A DNA stretch of 64,000 nt, from NCBI RefSeq assembly GCF_900111895.1, contig NZ_FOKB01000004.1, forward strand, positions 558,001-622,000, given 5' to 3'. The stretch's first letter is position 1, and each line of letters starts with the position of its first letter. A model generated the notes under the pieces. The model was not told the origin of the DNA. It was given only the letters and a program-made list of their open reading frames with translations, and did not search any database. Position numbers and translations under genes: made by a program. Shown here one piece after another: positions 32,663 to 41,379 of the stretch. This DNA comes from Pseudomonas simiae (GTDB lineage: Bacteria > Pseudomonadota > Gammaproteobacteria > Pseudomonadales > Pseudomonadaceae).

Positions 32663-33562
32663 TTACCGGGTGCGGGAAACCAGTTCTGGATTGAACATCC
32701 CCTCAAAACGCGCCTTGTTCGCCGCGTAATACGCCGCCACCGCCTTGTCTGCCGTGCTCTCCCGCGCCTGCATCATCAACGCTTCGAGGTCGGCCTGGGG
32801 GAGGGAGAAATGCGCAAAGAAGTACGCCACCTCGGGGTGTTCCTGGCTGAAGCCTTTGCGGGCCATGGCGTGGATCTGTTCGGCGCCGCCGAAGATCTGC
32901 TTGGGATCCTCCAGGTAGCGCAGCGACCATTTGGAGAACATCCAGTGCGGGCTCCAGGCGTTGACCAATGACCACTTGTCACGCTTGAGATTGCGGTCCA
33001 TCTCGTTGAGCATGCCGCTTTCCGAAGACCCCACCAATTTGTAGCCCGTCAACTTGTAGTCCTCGATCGCCTTGACGGTGAGCGTGTACTGGCCGTTGCC
33101 GACTTCGGAGGTCAAGATCTTGCCGTCGAACTTCTCGCGGATCCCAGGCTTGTTCAGGTCCTCCACGCTGGCGACTTCTGCAACCGGCACCGAGGTGGGC
33201 ACGGCCATGCCGATTCGCCCTTCATACAGCACGCCAAGGTCTTCGAGCCGGTCCTTGTACTTGTCGTAGAACGCCTTGTGGGTACTGGGTAGCCAGACCA
33301 TCGGAATCAGGTCGATGTTGCCGTTGGCCAGCGCCTGGAACTGGATGCCGATGTCGGCCATCACCAACTTGACCGGTTGCTTGAGATGCTCTTGCAAGGC
33401 CGTACTGGCGATCTTGACGGTGATTTCCGTGTCGGACCAGTTCACCCAACCGATGCGGACCGGTGGTTTTTCCTCTGCTTGGGTCACCGCCGCACTGGCT
33501 CCCAGCGCAAGGCCGAGCAGGTAGGCACAGGCTTTTTTCCGATAGTGCACATGAGCATTCAT
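32663..33562 (-). CDS. Orphan glycine betaine/quaternary amine ABC substrate-binding protein (OpuAC type)
   Basis: 299 residues. Signal peptide at about 1-29 (ACAYLLGLALGASAAVTQA). The OpuAC/ProX fold follows: VRIGWVNWSDTEITVKIAST supplies an aromatic-box Trp, then MADIGIQFQALANGNIDLIPMVWLP and WSPHWMFSKWSLRYLEDP. Such proteins bind trimethylated ammonium compounds in a cage of aromatic residues. AGGAGG precedes the ATG. No permease or ATPase lies beside it; in P. aeruginosa several orphan binding proteins of this type (BetX, CaiX) share one core transporter. Two candidate operators lie in the 156-base gap shared with the demethylase gene. Confidence 0.87.
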   Translation of the reverse strand: MNAHVHYRKKACAYLLGLALGASAAVTQAEEKPPVRIGWVNWSDTEITVKIASTALQEHLKQPVKLVMADIGIQFQALANGNIDLIPMVWLPSTHKAFYDKYKDRLEDLGVLYEGRIGMAVPTSVPVAEVASVEDLNKPGIREKFDGKILTSEVGNGQYTLTVKAIEDYKLTGYKLVGSSESGMLNEMDRNLKRDKWSLVNAWSPHWMFSKWSLRYLEDPKQIFGGAEQIHAMARKGFSQEHPEVAYFFAHFSLPQADLEALMMQARESTADKAVAAYYAANKARFEGMFNPELVSRTR

Positions 33563-33623
33563 CAGGCGTCCTCCTAAGGGGTGAGGCCGATCTTAGCGAT
33601 GAGTTCAGGGCCCCGCAATAAAA

Positions 33624-33641
33624 ATGTACATGTATGTCGAC
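33624..33641. promoter_or_regulatory. ATGTACAT operator, site 1
   Basis: ATGTACATGTATGTCGAC reads on the plus strand as ATGTACAT-N4-GT, the pattern also found at 33646-33663 (minus strand) and 36490-36507 near the TetR gene. It lies between the divergent binding-protein and demethylase genes. Confidence 0.5.
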
Positions 33642-33645
33642 CATT

Positions 33646-33663
33646 ATTGACACCTATGTACAT
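33646..33663. promoter_or_regulatory. ATGTACAT operator, site 2 (inverted)
   Basis: On the minus strand it reads ATGTACATAGGTGTCAAT, again ATGTACAT-N4-GT. It faces site 1, with 4 bases between the two 18-base units, so the pair forms a large inverted repeat in the divergent promoter region. Confidence 0.5.
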
Positions 33664-33718
33664 TTATCCTAATTTCAGATCGCCGAGCCTGATGATGCCC
33701 ACTACGGAGCACAGAATA

Positions 33719-35755
33719 ATGTCCAGCGATCCCCTGCTGCAGCCTTACAAAATCAAGCACCTGACCCTGCGCAATCGGATCATGACCACGGCCCACGAGC
33801 CGGCCTACCCGGTGGACGGCATGCCGCAGGCGTTATACCGCGCCTACCACGTCGAACGTGCCAAGGCGGGCGTGGCCTTGACCATGACCGCAGGTTCCGC
33901 CGCCGTATCCCGGGACAGTCCGCCGGTGTTCAACAACGTGCTGGCGTACAAAGATGAGGTGGTCGGCTGGTTGAAGGACCTGACCGATGAGTGCCACGAA
34001 CACGGCGCGGCGGTGATGATTCAGCTAACGCACCTGGGCCGTCGTACACGCTGGGACAAGGCCGACTGGCTGCCGGTGGTCTCGCCCTCGCACCGCCGCG
34101 AGGCGTCACACCGCTCCTTCCCGAAGAAGCTGGAAGACTGGGACATCGAGCGGATCATCAAGGACTACGTCGACGCCGCCGAGCGTATGAAAGCGGCCGG
34201 ATTGGATGGCCTGGAACTGCAAGCCTACGGTCATTTGATGGACCAGTTCTGGTCGCCACTGACCAACGAGCTAGAGGGCCCTTACGGTGGTTCCCTGGAA
34301 AACCGCATGCGCTTTACCTTCGACGTCCTGCGCGGCATTCGCCAGCGCGTCGGTGAAGACTTTCTGCTGGGCGTGCGCTACACCGGTGACGAAGCGCTGC
34401 CAGGCGGGTTCACCGCCAACGAAGGCCTGCAGGTGTCGCACATGCTCAAGGACAGCGGGCTGGTGGACTTCCTCAACGTGGTGCGCGGGCACATCGATAC
34501 GGACGCGGGCCTGACCGACGTGATTCCGATCCAGGGCATGCGCAACTCGCCGCACCTGGAGTTTGCCGGCGAGATCCGCGCGTCCACCGGATTCCCCACC
34601 TTCCACGCGGCGAAAATCCCGGACGTCGCCACCGCACGCTACGCCATCGCATCGGGCAAGGTGGACATGGTCGGCATGACCCGCGCCCATATGACCGACC
34701 CACATATCGTGCGCAAGATCATCGAGCGGCGTGAAGAAGATATCCGGCCCTGTGTCGGCGCCAACTACTGCCTGGACCGCATCTACCAGGGTGGCGCTGC
34801 CTACTGTATCCACAACGCGGCGACCGGCCGGGAAACCAGCATGCCCCACGACATTCCCAAGGCGGCCGTAAAGCGCAAAGTGCTGGTTATCGGCACGGGC
34901 CCGGCCGGGCTGGAAGCCGCAAGGGTTGCCGGCGAGCGCGGCCATGAGGTGACAGTACTGGAAGCGGCAGACCGGCCCGGCGGGCAAATCCGCCTGACTG
35001 CCCTGAGCGAGCGGCGTCGCGAAATGATCGGCATCATCGACTGGCGCATGGCCCAGTGCGAACGCCTTGGCGTGACATTCCACTTCAATACCTGGGCCGA
35101 GGCCGAGACGGTGCTGGCCCATGAGCCGGACGTGGTAATCGTCGCCACCGGCGGCATGCCCCATACCGAGGTGCTCGCCGAGGGCAATGAACTGGTGGTG
35201 TCGACCTGGGACATCATTTCCGGCGACGTCAAACCGGGGCGTCATGTGTTGATCTTCGACGATGCCGGCGACCATGCCGCGCTGCAAGCCGCCGAGGTGA
35301 TTGCGCAAAGCGGCGCGAGCGTCGAAATCGTCACCCCGGACCGCGCGTTCGCCCCGGAAGTCATGGCCATGAACCTGGTGCCCTACATGCGCAGCCTGCA
35401 GGACCTGGACGTGATCTTTACCGTGACCTATCGGGTCGAGTCGGTGGAGAAACGCGACGGTCGGCTGGTCGCCCGTTTTGGCAGTGACTACGGCACGGTG
35501 CACAAACAGCGGGTGGTCGACCAGGTGGTGATCAACCATGGCACGGTTCCGCTGGACGACCTGTACTTCGACCTGCGCGCGCACTCCAGCAACGGCGGCG
35601 CGGTCGAGCAGCACGATTTGATTGCCGGCAACGTGCAGAATATCGTGACCCACGCCGAGGGCCGCTTCCAGTTGTTCCGGATCGGCGATGCGGTGGCCGC
35701 ACGCAATACCCATGCGGCGATCTACGATGCGTTGCGCTTGGTCAAGGACCTCTAA
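33719..35755 (+). CDS. DgcA-like flavin/Fe-S N-demethylase (OYE-TMADH family)
   Basis: About 678 residues. The N-terminal old-yellow-enzyme barrel (1-330; KHLTLRNRIMTTAHEPAYPV, AAVMIQLTHLGRRTRWDKAD, YGGSLENRMRFTFDVLRGIR) binds FMN. A cysteine cluster region at 345-363 follows, then NAD(P)/FAD Rossmann folds (KVLVIGTGPAGLEAARVAGE). This is the layout of trimethylamine dehydrogenase, dimethylglycine demethylase DgcA and stachydrine demethylase. Cys are at 345, 351 and 363, but position 348 is Ala (CVGANYC), so one expected [4Fe-4S] ligand is missing. GGAG precedes the start. Neighbouring betaine-type binding protein and TetR suggest demethylation of a betaine-derived methylamine. Confidence 0.82.
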   Translation: MSSDPLLQPYKIKHLTLRNRIMTTAHEPAYPVDGMPQALYRAYHVERAKAGVALTMTAGSAAVSRDSPPVFNNVLAYKDEVVGWLKDLTDECHEHGAAVMIQLTHLGRRTRWDKADWLPVVSPSHRREASHRSFPKKLEDWDIERIIKDYVDAAERMKAAGLDGLELQAYGHLMDQFWSPLTNELEGPYGGSLENRMRFTFDVLRGIRQRVGEDFLLGVRYTGDEALPGGFTANEGLQVSHMLKDSGLVDFLNVVRGHIDTDAGLTDVIPIQGMRNSPHLEFAGEIRASTGFPTFHAAKIPDVATARYAIASGKVDMVGMTRAHMTDPHIVRKIIERREEDIRPCVGANYCLDRIYQGGAAYCIHNAATGRETSMPHDIPKAAVKRKVLVIGTGPAGLEAARVAGERGHEVTVLEAADRPGGQIRLTALSERRREMIGIIDWRMAQCERLGVTFHFNTWAEAETVLAHEPDVVIVATGGMPHTEVLAEGNELVVSTWDIISGDVKPGRHVLIFDDAGDHAALQAAEVIAQSGASVEIVTPDRAFAPEVMAMNLVPYMRSLQDLDVIFTVTYRVESVEKRDGRLVARFGSDYGTVHKQRVVDQVVINHGTVPLDDLYFDLRAHSSNGGAVEQHDLIAGNVQNIVTHAEGRFQLFRIGDAVAARNTHAAIYDALRLVKDL

Positions 35756-36423
35756 AAAAGCTCAAATACGCCCGGTGCGGTTTCGGCGTAGCCAAATGCC
35801 CCATAGAAGCGGTCCAGTTCACGCCGCTTCAACGCCTTGCCGGTGAACACGCTGACATACTGGGGAATACGCCGGAACCGCACCACCACATCCTCGGTGG
35901 TGTTCATCGAGATATAGCCGATCTGCGTCAGGTAGATGGTCCGGGCACGCACATCGGCCGCCTCTTCATCGTAGCCAAAACGCCGGAACATACCGGTCAG
36001 CGCGTTGATACGGGTGTCATCGGCCAACGCGATTTCTGCCGAGACGTCCGCCGATTGCATCGCCCAACTGCGTACGGCAAATTCGAATTGCGAGTCGAAC
36101 AATTCCGGGTTCAACCAGCACTCGAAGACGTTGAGGATGGCTTCGGAAATACTCTCGGCATAACGTTCGCACTGGTGCACCAGGTTGCCGGTGTTCTTGT
36201 CGCGCCAGCGGGTCAGCAAGGCGGCGAGCAATTGCTCGCGGTCCTCATAGAACCAATAGAAACTGGTACGCGACAAGCCCAATTGCTTGGCCAGTGGCAT
36301 GACGCGTACGGCGTCGATGCCGGACTCTTTCAAGGCGGCGTAAGCGGCGTCCAGCCACACGTCGACCGAGCCTCGCCAGCCGGTGTCCTGGGCCTTGCCT
36401 CGCGGTTTTGCGGTGTGCGACAT
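35752..36423 (-). CDS. TetR-family repressor of the demethylase locus
   Basis: About 223 residues. TetR helix-turn-helix at about 20-65 (DAAYAALKESGIDAVRVMPL, AKQLGLSRTSFYWFYEDREQ) followed by an all-helical ligand domain. AAGGTAA lies before the chosen ATG; the frame is open 30 bases further up. Its 3' end overlaps the convergent demethylase by 4 bases. An ATGTACAT palindrome 67 bases upstream and two related sites before the demethylase suggest autoregulation and control of that gene. Confidence 0.84.
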   Translation of the reverse strand: MSHTAKPRGKAQDTGWRGSVDVWLDAAYAALKESGIDAVRVMPLAKQLGLSRTSFYWFYEDREQLLAALLTRWRDKNTGNLVHQCERYAESISEAILNVFECWLNPELFDSQFEFAVRSWAMQSADVSAEIALADDTRINALTGMFRRFGYDEEAADVRARTIYLTQIGYISMNTTEDVVVRFRRIPQYVSVFTGKALKRRELDRFYGAFGYAETAPGVFELF

Positions 36424-36489
36424 CCGGGGGTTACCTTTGCCAGGGAATTGCACGCCACTCTACACCGCAAGACGTGCAGCGCACAGGGA

Positions 36490-36507
36490 ATGTACATCGA
36501 CGTACAT
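36490..36507. promoter_or_regulatory. ATGTACAT operator, site 3, before the TetR gene
   Basis: ATGTACATCGACGTACAT is a near-perfect 18-bp palindrome (symmetric at 16 of 18 positions). It has the same ATGTACAT-N4-GT layout as the two sites before the demethylase. It is placed where an autorepressor would bind. Confidence 0.55.
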
Positions 36508-36621
36508 TTCCTGTACGCCCTGCCCGACCCATCGCTTGGGCAGTTTGAAGGCTCAACGCCCCCAACCTTGCACTAACTTGAACGATTCTGCGCTTTTACC
36601 TCTCCATTAAGCAGGACCCCA

Positions 36622-36652
36622 GACACAAGAACGGCTTGTGTCAGTTCTTGTG
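36622..36652 (+). other. Two overlapping, mutually exclusive hairpins
   Basis: GACACAAG (36622-36629) pairs perfectly with CTTGTGTC (36635-36642). CACAAGAAC (36624-36632) pairs perfectly with GTTCTTGTG (36644-36652). The two stems share the same left arm, so only one can form at a time. They lie 70 bases upstream of the small gene at 36722; no T tract follows either. The rest of the 298-base gap holds the TetR operator and nothing else I can support. Confidence 0.4.
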
Positions 36653-36721
36653 CGAGCTACGAACCCGGCACCCTAGGCGCCCTTCACCGCGCTCGCCTAC
36701 GACGACCTTGAGGTAAAGGCC

Positions 36722-36991
36722 ATGGCCGCGAACACGCGTGAAGCATCGACACCCTTCGTCCCGGACGAACTCGCAAGGAATGCCGAACTGTTCTACGAAG
36801 CAGATCGATTGGAGAAAGCCGCCTACGACATCATTGACACTAGCCTGGCGGATGCCGATGCCTGGCTGCGTTTTTCTGAAGCCAAGCGGGTGGCCGAGAC
36901 GAAACGCGCTGAAGCGTACCAAGACCTGCTGCGCATCCGGCGCACTACAGTGGGGTCGAGGCCCCGGCAAGGACAGTGCTGCGACAGGTGA
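36722..36991 (+). CDS. Small hypothetical protein
   Basis: 89 residues, charged and helical (DELARNAELFYEADRLEKAA, WLRFSEAKRVAETKRAEAYQ), without membrane segment or signal peptide. I do not recognise it. It is judged real because GAGGTAA stands about 8 bases before the ATG and residues 12-73 have the look of a folded helical protein. The last 15 residues, SRPRQGQCCDR-like, look less natural. A competing frame on the other strand (36641-36970) is less convincing. It may be read with the sensor kinase 145 bases downstream. Confidence 0.5.
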   Translation: MAANTREASTPFVPDELARNAELFYEADRLEKAAYDIIDTSLADADAWLRFSEAKRVAETKRAEAYQDLLRIRRTTVGSRPRQGQCCDR

Positions 36992-37136
36992 TGTGCGCCT
37001 GCGCGATGCAGACCTGAAAGAGTAGCCAGCTACGGAAAACCCGACGTTACTTGCCGGGATGCCGCGCGCCGCAACAATTGAACCCTGTGACAGGGGCGCC
37101 GGTCATACAGCGGCTGGGAGCCCCTCTAACTCGTCT

Positions 37137-39374
37137 ATGGAAACAGCAGTGAAAAACCTGACTCGTGCAGAACTGGAGGCGCAAGTCCTGCATTTGCGTG
37201 CCCTGCTGGAAGGCGCAGGCCTTGATCCGTTGTCAGGTTCACCTGGCAATGGCGCGGCGCAGCGCTCTGTGGATGAAACGCAAGCATGCTACCGCCAGGC
37301 GGTGCTCGACCTGTCCAGCATGCGCGTTGAGCACACCGCACTGCGTCAGAGCGAAGAACGCTTTCGCACAATCCTGGAGACGGTCGAGTCGGCGTTCGCC
37401 ATCGTCAAGGTCAAGTTTGACGCCGATGACCGACCGATCGACTACCGCTTCGTCGAAGCCAACCCGGCCTTCGAGCATCAAGCCGGGGTCGACCTGCGCG
37501 GCAAGTGGGTCACCGAATTCGCGCCGGACCTGGAACAGTTCTGGTTCGAGACCTACGGGCACGTGGCCAAGACCGGTGAGCCGGCAACCTTCGAAAGCTA
37601 TGCCGAAGCATTCAAGCGCTGGTTCGATGTACGCGCGGTGCGCGTTGGTGATCCGGCTGACCGGCAAATCGCAATTATCTTCAGCGACGTCACTGAACGC
37701 CGCAACGCCGAGGAGCGTCTGCGCATCAGCGAGGCAGTGGCGCGGCAAAACGTGGAGCGTGTGCAACTGGCGCTGGCTGCAGGCGCAATCATCGGCACCT
37801 GGCACTGGGACATTCCCAGCGACCGCTTCAGCATCGATGAAGCCTTCGCCCGCGCCTTTGGCGTGGACCCAGCCTTGGGCCATGAGGGCCTTAGCCTCGC
37901 GCAAGTGATGACCTCGGTACACCCGGAAGACCGGGAGGGACTGACCACGGCCATCCATGCTGCGATTGCCCGGGGTGGCGCCTACGCCCACCAGTACCGC
38001 GTGCGTCGCGATGACGGTCGATATTATTGGATCGAAGCCAATGGGCGCGTTGACCTTGCCGAAGATGGCACACCGTTGACGCTGCCGGGCGTGGTCATCG
38101 ATGTGGAGAGTCGCCGCTCTGTCGAGGCTGAGCGCGACCGTGCGACTGCCGCACTGCGCGCCCTGAATGAAACCCTGGAACAACGCGTGGCCGAGCGCAC
38201 CGTCGAATTGATCCAGGCCGAAGAAAAACTGCGCCAGTCACAGAAAATGGAAGCCGTGGGCCAATTGACCGGCGGCCTCGCCCATGACTTCAACAACCTG
38301 CTCGCAGGTATCTCCGGGGCGTTGGAACTTACCGGGCTGCGCATCGCACAAGGGCGCTGGCAAGAAGTGGACAAGTACATCAGCACCGCACAGGGTGCGG
38401 CCAAGCGTGCGGCGGCGTTGACCCATCGTCTGCTGGCGTTCTCGCGCCGGCAGACCCTGGACCCACGTCCAACCGATGTGAACGTGCTGATGGAAGGCAT
38501 GGGCGAACTTATCCAGCGTACGGTAGGCCCCAGCATCACGGTCGACACCCTCGGTGCCAGCGGCGTATGGCCGACACTGGTGGATGCCAGCCAGTTGGAA
38601 AACGCCCTGCTGAACCTGTGCATCAACGCTCGGGACGCCATGCCCCACGGCGGGCGTATCCGCATTGAAACCGCCAATGTATGCGTGGATGCTGCCACCG
38701 CCAGCGCCCACGACTTGACCGAAGGGGAATACCTGACGCTGACAGTCAGCGACACCGGCACGGGCATGACGCCCGAAATCATGGCCAAGGCGTTCGATCC
38801 GTTCTTTACCACCAAGCCCATCGGCCAGGGTACCGGCCTGGGGCTGTCGATGATTTACGGGTTCGCCAAGCAATCCGGCGGGCAGGCACGGATTGCATCG
38901 CAGGTCGGGCGCGGCACGGCGATCAGCCTTTACCTGCCGCGCTACCAGGGGCAGGCCATCGAGGCCGATCCTGAACTGGACAGTACCAGCGCCACCCCGG
39001 CCGAGCGCGGCGAGACCATCCTGATCGTGGACGATGAACCCAGTGTGCGCACCCTGCTGATGGATGTACTGGGCGGACTCGATTACAGCCTGATCGAAGC
39101 GAGCGACAGCATTACCGGCCTCAAGATCCTGCGCTCCGACGTGCATATCGACCTGCTGATCACCGATGTCGGCCTGCCCGGCGGCATGAACGGTCGACAG
39201 ATGGCCGATGCTGGCCGAGAAGTACGGCCGGCGCTGAAAACCCTGTTCATCACCGGCTATGCCGAAAGCACCATCATCGGCGACAACAGCCTCGGGCCGG
39301 GGATGCAGGTGCTGACCAAGCCGTTTGCGATAGACACCTTGACGGCGCGAGTGCGGGAGTTGATCGAGTCGTAG
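37137..39374 (+). CDS. Hybrid sensor histidine kinase (PAS-PAS-HisKA-HATPase-receiver)
   Basis: About 745 residues, cytoplasmic, with no membrane helix. Order: short N-terminal coiled coil (1-90), PAS 1 (about 80-200; ERFRTILETVESAFAIVKVK), PAS 2 with PAC (about 215-335; LAAGAIIGTWHWDIPSDRFS, YRVRRDDGRYYWIEANGR), coiled coil (345-375), HisKA with phospho-His at 383 (GGLAHDFNNLLAGISG), HATPase (DTGTGMTPEIMAKAFDPFFT, GTGLGLSMIYGF), and a C-terminal receiver with Asp at 677 (LLITDVGLPGG). The start is uncertain: ATG 37137 has a distant GGGAG, and GTG 37149 is an alternative. The signal and partner regulator are unknown. Confidence 0.86.
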   Translation: METAVKNLTRAELEAQVLHLRALLEGAGLDPLSGSPGNGAAQRSVDETQACYRQAVLDLSSMRVEHTALRQSEERFRTILETVESAFAIVKVKFDADDRPIDYRFVEANPAFEHQAGVDLRGKWVTEFAPDLEQFWFETYGHVAKTGEPATFESYAEAFKRWFDVRAVRVGDPADRQIAIIFSDVTERRNAEERLRISEAVARQNVERVQLALAAGAIIGTWHWDIPSDRFSIDEAFARAFGVDPALGHEGLSLAQVMTSVHPEDREGLTTAIHAAIARGGAYAHQYRVRRDDGRYYWIEANGRVDLAEDGTPLTLPGVVIDVESRRSVEAERDRATAALRALNETLEQRVAERTVELIQAEEKLRQSQKMEAVGQLTGGLAHDFNNLLAGISGALELTGLRIAQGRWQEVDKYISTAQGAAKRAAALTHRLLAFSRRQTLDPRPTDVNVLMEGMGELIQRTVGPSITVDTLGASGVWPTLVDASQLENALLNLCINARDAMPHGGRIRIETANVCVDAATASAHDLTEGEYLTLTVSDTGTGMTPEIMAKAFDPFFTTKPIGQGTGLGLSMIYGFAKQSGGQARIASQVGRGTAISLYLPRYQGQAIEADPELDSTSATPAERGETILIVDDEPSVRTLLMDVLGGLDYSLIEASDSITGLKILRSDVHIDLLITDVGLPGGMNGRQMADAGREVRPALKTLFITGYAESTIIGDNSLGPGMQVLTKPFAIDTLTARVRELIES

Positions 39375-39578
39375 CTATCAAGTGAAGGCGGTGAAGGGCA
39401 ACCCTCAATTCATCGCGCAAAGACAGCCGTTGATTGATGATTGCGCCTCACACCAGCATTGCCGGCCGGCGTATTTATCCGCCCCTCGACACCCATTCAG
39501 CCGCCTTGAATCGGTCACGTGTGTAAGCCATTCGAGCCTCTGGACACAAAGAATGCCCGGACACTTGTGGGATAGATA

Positions 39579-39911
39579 TCAACGCCGCCGGTAACTTTTC
39601 TGTCCGGCGGGCGTGAGGCAGTACACCCCACCCCGCGGGCCGGTGCAGTAAGTACCACTGCCGCAGCCGCAGCTGCCCGTACGACCTTGCAGCGGTTGCA
39701 ACGCGGGCCGTGACTGCTGATTACCGGTGTAGGCCAGACAACTTCTTTTCGAGGCACTGATGGAGCCGTCGTTGCACAGGAATACGTCCCCATCACAACC
39801 GGCAATCCCACCCTTGCGACCTGAGCAAGGCGTATTGGCAGCCAGGCTGATCGTGCTCGACAGCATCAGGACAACGCCCAGCATGATCATCCGGTGATGA
39901 GAACGAGACAT
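39579..39911 (-). CDS. Secreted cysteine-rich small protein, unknown
   Basis: 110 residues with a signal peptide (about 1-25, [18 protein letters not shown]) and a mature part with eight cysteines ([34 protein letters not shown], then [19 protein letters not shown]). The PCSGxxGG...CxGxxFxCNDGS pattern recurs in small periplasmic proteins of many Proteobacteria; its function is not known to me. GAGGGT precedes the start. It is downstream of, and on the same strand as, the Sel1-repeat lipoprotein gene, 31 bases apart. The 204-base gap to the kinase gene holds nothing I can name. Confidence 0.65.
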   Translation of the reverse strand: MSRSHHRMIMLGVVLMLSSTISLAANTPCSGRKGGIAGCDGDVFLCNDGSISASKRSCLAYTGNQQSRPALQPLQGRTGSCGCGSGTYCTGPRGGVYCLTPAGQKSYRRR

Positions 39912-39942
39912 TACGTACCCTCAAACGATAGCGAAGACGCAA

Positions 39943-40857
39943 TCAAGCACAGGGTTTCCTGCCGCAGATCCAATTCAGGTGTGACGTGCGTGGCGTGTCT
40001 TGAGGAGGAAAAACCAAGGGTGATTTGATCTCCATCTCACCCGAGCTGTCAGTCAATGGCGCCGAGTCGCCCATGGTGATTCGCGCCGCGGCCTTCATGA
40101 TCCACTGATCCACATTGGCATCGCCCGAGCCCTTGACCATCGTCACCTGGGGCAGGCCACTGTCCGACTTGAAGCGATACGCCAACGTCACGGTCTTGGC
40201 TGCACCCGAGGCATTGACGGCCTCGAATACTTCCCCTACCGCCAGACGTCGCGTCTGCAAACTGACGAAACCTTTCATCCACAGTTGCTGATAACGCTGG
40301 GCCTGGCTTTCATTGAGCGGCTGCCCTGCTCTACGCAGACGGTTCATCGCCTCCCAGGCGTCATCGCGGCAGCGTTCGACCGCATCCAGATACAGCGCCA
40401 GCGCACCCGGCAAATCCTGCGGGCCACCCTTGCCCTCCTCCATGAGTCGCCCCAGTTGCAACACGGCGTTCTTGCCCGAGAGGCGGTAAAACTCACGTGC
40501 CTTGACATAGTCCACCGGCTCACCCTCACCGCGCTCGGCCATCTGCCCCAAGAGCACATTCACAGCCGGGTCAAGCTGGGCGGCCTCGACGAATAGCGCA
40601 TGGGCCTGGCCGAAGTCTTGATCGACGCCGTAGCCGCCTTCCTGATACAACTTGCCCAGCATGGCCTTGCACGTGGCATTTCCATAACCCGCGTAGCGTT
40701 CGATATACCGCAGATTATCTCGCTCAAACGGCTTCTGGCCGGCGATCCACATACAGCGAAGGCCAACGAGTGGAGCGTTGTAGTCGGCGGGTCGGGTCAG
40801 GCTCTGGCAGCCCGTGATAGAGATCAACAGCAGTAGAAAAGTAAGCGTCTTGAACAT
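39943..40857 (-). CDS. Sel1-repeat lipoprotein with TonB-like C-terminal domain
   Basis: About 304 residues. Lipoprotein signal peptide with lipobox near Cys 17 (LLLLISITGC). Three or so Sel1-type repeats follow (about 55-165; AMLGKLYQEGGYGVDQDFGQ, LLGQMAERGEGEPVDYVKAR, QLGRLMEEGKGGPQDLPGAL). A beta-rich end resembling the TonB C-terminal fold comes last (VTLAYRFKSDSGLPQVTMVK, SGDANVDQWIMKAAARI). Probably an outer-membrane-anchored periplasmic scaffold. The start at 40857 begins the signal peptide directly; ATGs 9 and 27 bases upstream are possible. Confidence 0.72.
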   Translation of the reverse strand: MFKTLTFLLLLISITGCQSLTRPADYNAPLVGLRCMWIAGQKPFERDNLRYIERYAGYGNATCKAMLGKLYQEGGYGVDQDFGQAHALFVEAAQLDPAVNVLLGQMAERGEGEPVDYVKAREFYRLSGKNAVLQLGRLMEEGKGGPQDLPGALALYLDAVERCRDDAWEAMNRLRRAGQPLNESQAQRYQQLWMKGFVSLQTRRLAVGEVFEAVNASGAAKTVTLAYRFKSDSGLPQVTMVKGSGDANVDQWIMKAAARITMGDSAPLTDSSGEMEIKSPLVFPPQDTPRTSHLNWICGRKPCA

Positions 40858-40905
40858 GGCATCCATGCGTCCACTGAGAAACACGTGAAATCATTATGCC
40901 ACTAA

Positions 40906-41146
40906 TCAAGTCGACGGGGTCGGCTTGACGTTTACCGAAAGCACTACGGCCCGTGTATCGCTGCTGCTCAAGGCGGACGCGTGTTCGCGGAGCAACTCGG
41001 TATAAATGATACTTGTCGCAGGCCGGCACGAACGGCGGTGGGGTTTTCGCTTCGCCGAGCCCATAAACCGTGTGCCGCCCCTCCCGGAGACGCGACGCCA
41101 GTCGAGTGAAATCACTGTCGCTGGATACCAGGAGGTTTAAGCACGG
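40906..41146 (-). pseudogene. Truncated, frameshifted NYN/LabA-like (DUF88) gene remnant
   Basis: On the minus strand one frame reads LLVSSDSDFTRLASRLREGR and on to KTPPPFVPACDK, matching the NYN-domain core (S-S-D-S-D-F-T-R, then Y-G-x-G-E-x-K-T-P-x-x-F-V-x-A-C-D-K). About 41010 one extra base shifts the frame, after which the expected continuation IYTELLREHA appears in another frame. The N-terminal part of the domain and any C-terminal OST-HTH domain are missing. NYN proteins are predicted RNases. It lies just 3' of tRNA-Gly, a usual site for mobile-DNA traffic. The remainder of the 383-base gap before the tRNA holds only the tRNA terminator. Confidence 0.65.
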
Positions 41147-41203
41147 AGCCCAACACCAGGCGCGAGCTGAAGGTCCCTGTAGAAAAGCCAAATTACAGGC
41201 AAA

Positions 41204-41231
41204 AAAAAGCCACTCTATTGAGTGGCTTTTT
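41204..41231 (-). terminator. Rho-independent terminator of the tRNA-Gly transcript
   Basis: AAAAAGCCACTC / GAGTGGCTTTTT with a 4-base TATT loop forms a 12-bp stem. On the minus strand the right arm runs into a T tract, 10 bases past the tRNA 3' end. Confidence 0.85.
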
Positions 41232-41240
41232 CTTTGTGTT

Positions 41241-41316
<76 letters not shown>

Positions 41317-41379
41317 GACTTGGTGATGCGCATTCTATAGAATTATCAGAAGCGGTCAACCCTTTGATTCAAAAAAGTT

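Noticed and set aside
34271..35713. 480-codon minus-strand frame inside the demethylase gene
   Set aside because: No domain and fully covered by the demethylase.
36641..36970. Minus-strand 109-codon frame opposite the small gene at 36722
   Set aside because: The plus-strand frame has a better ribosome binding site and a more natural helical composition.
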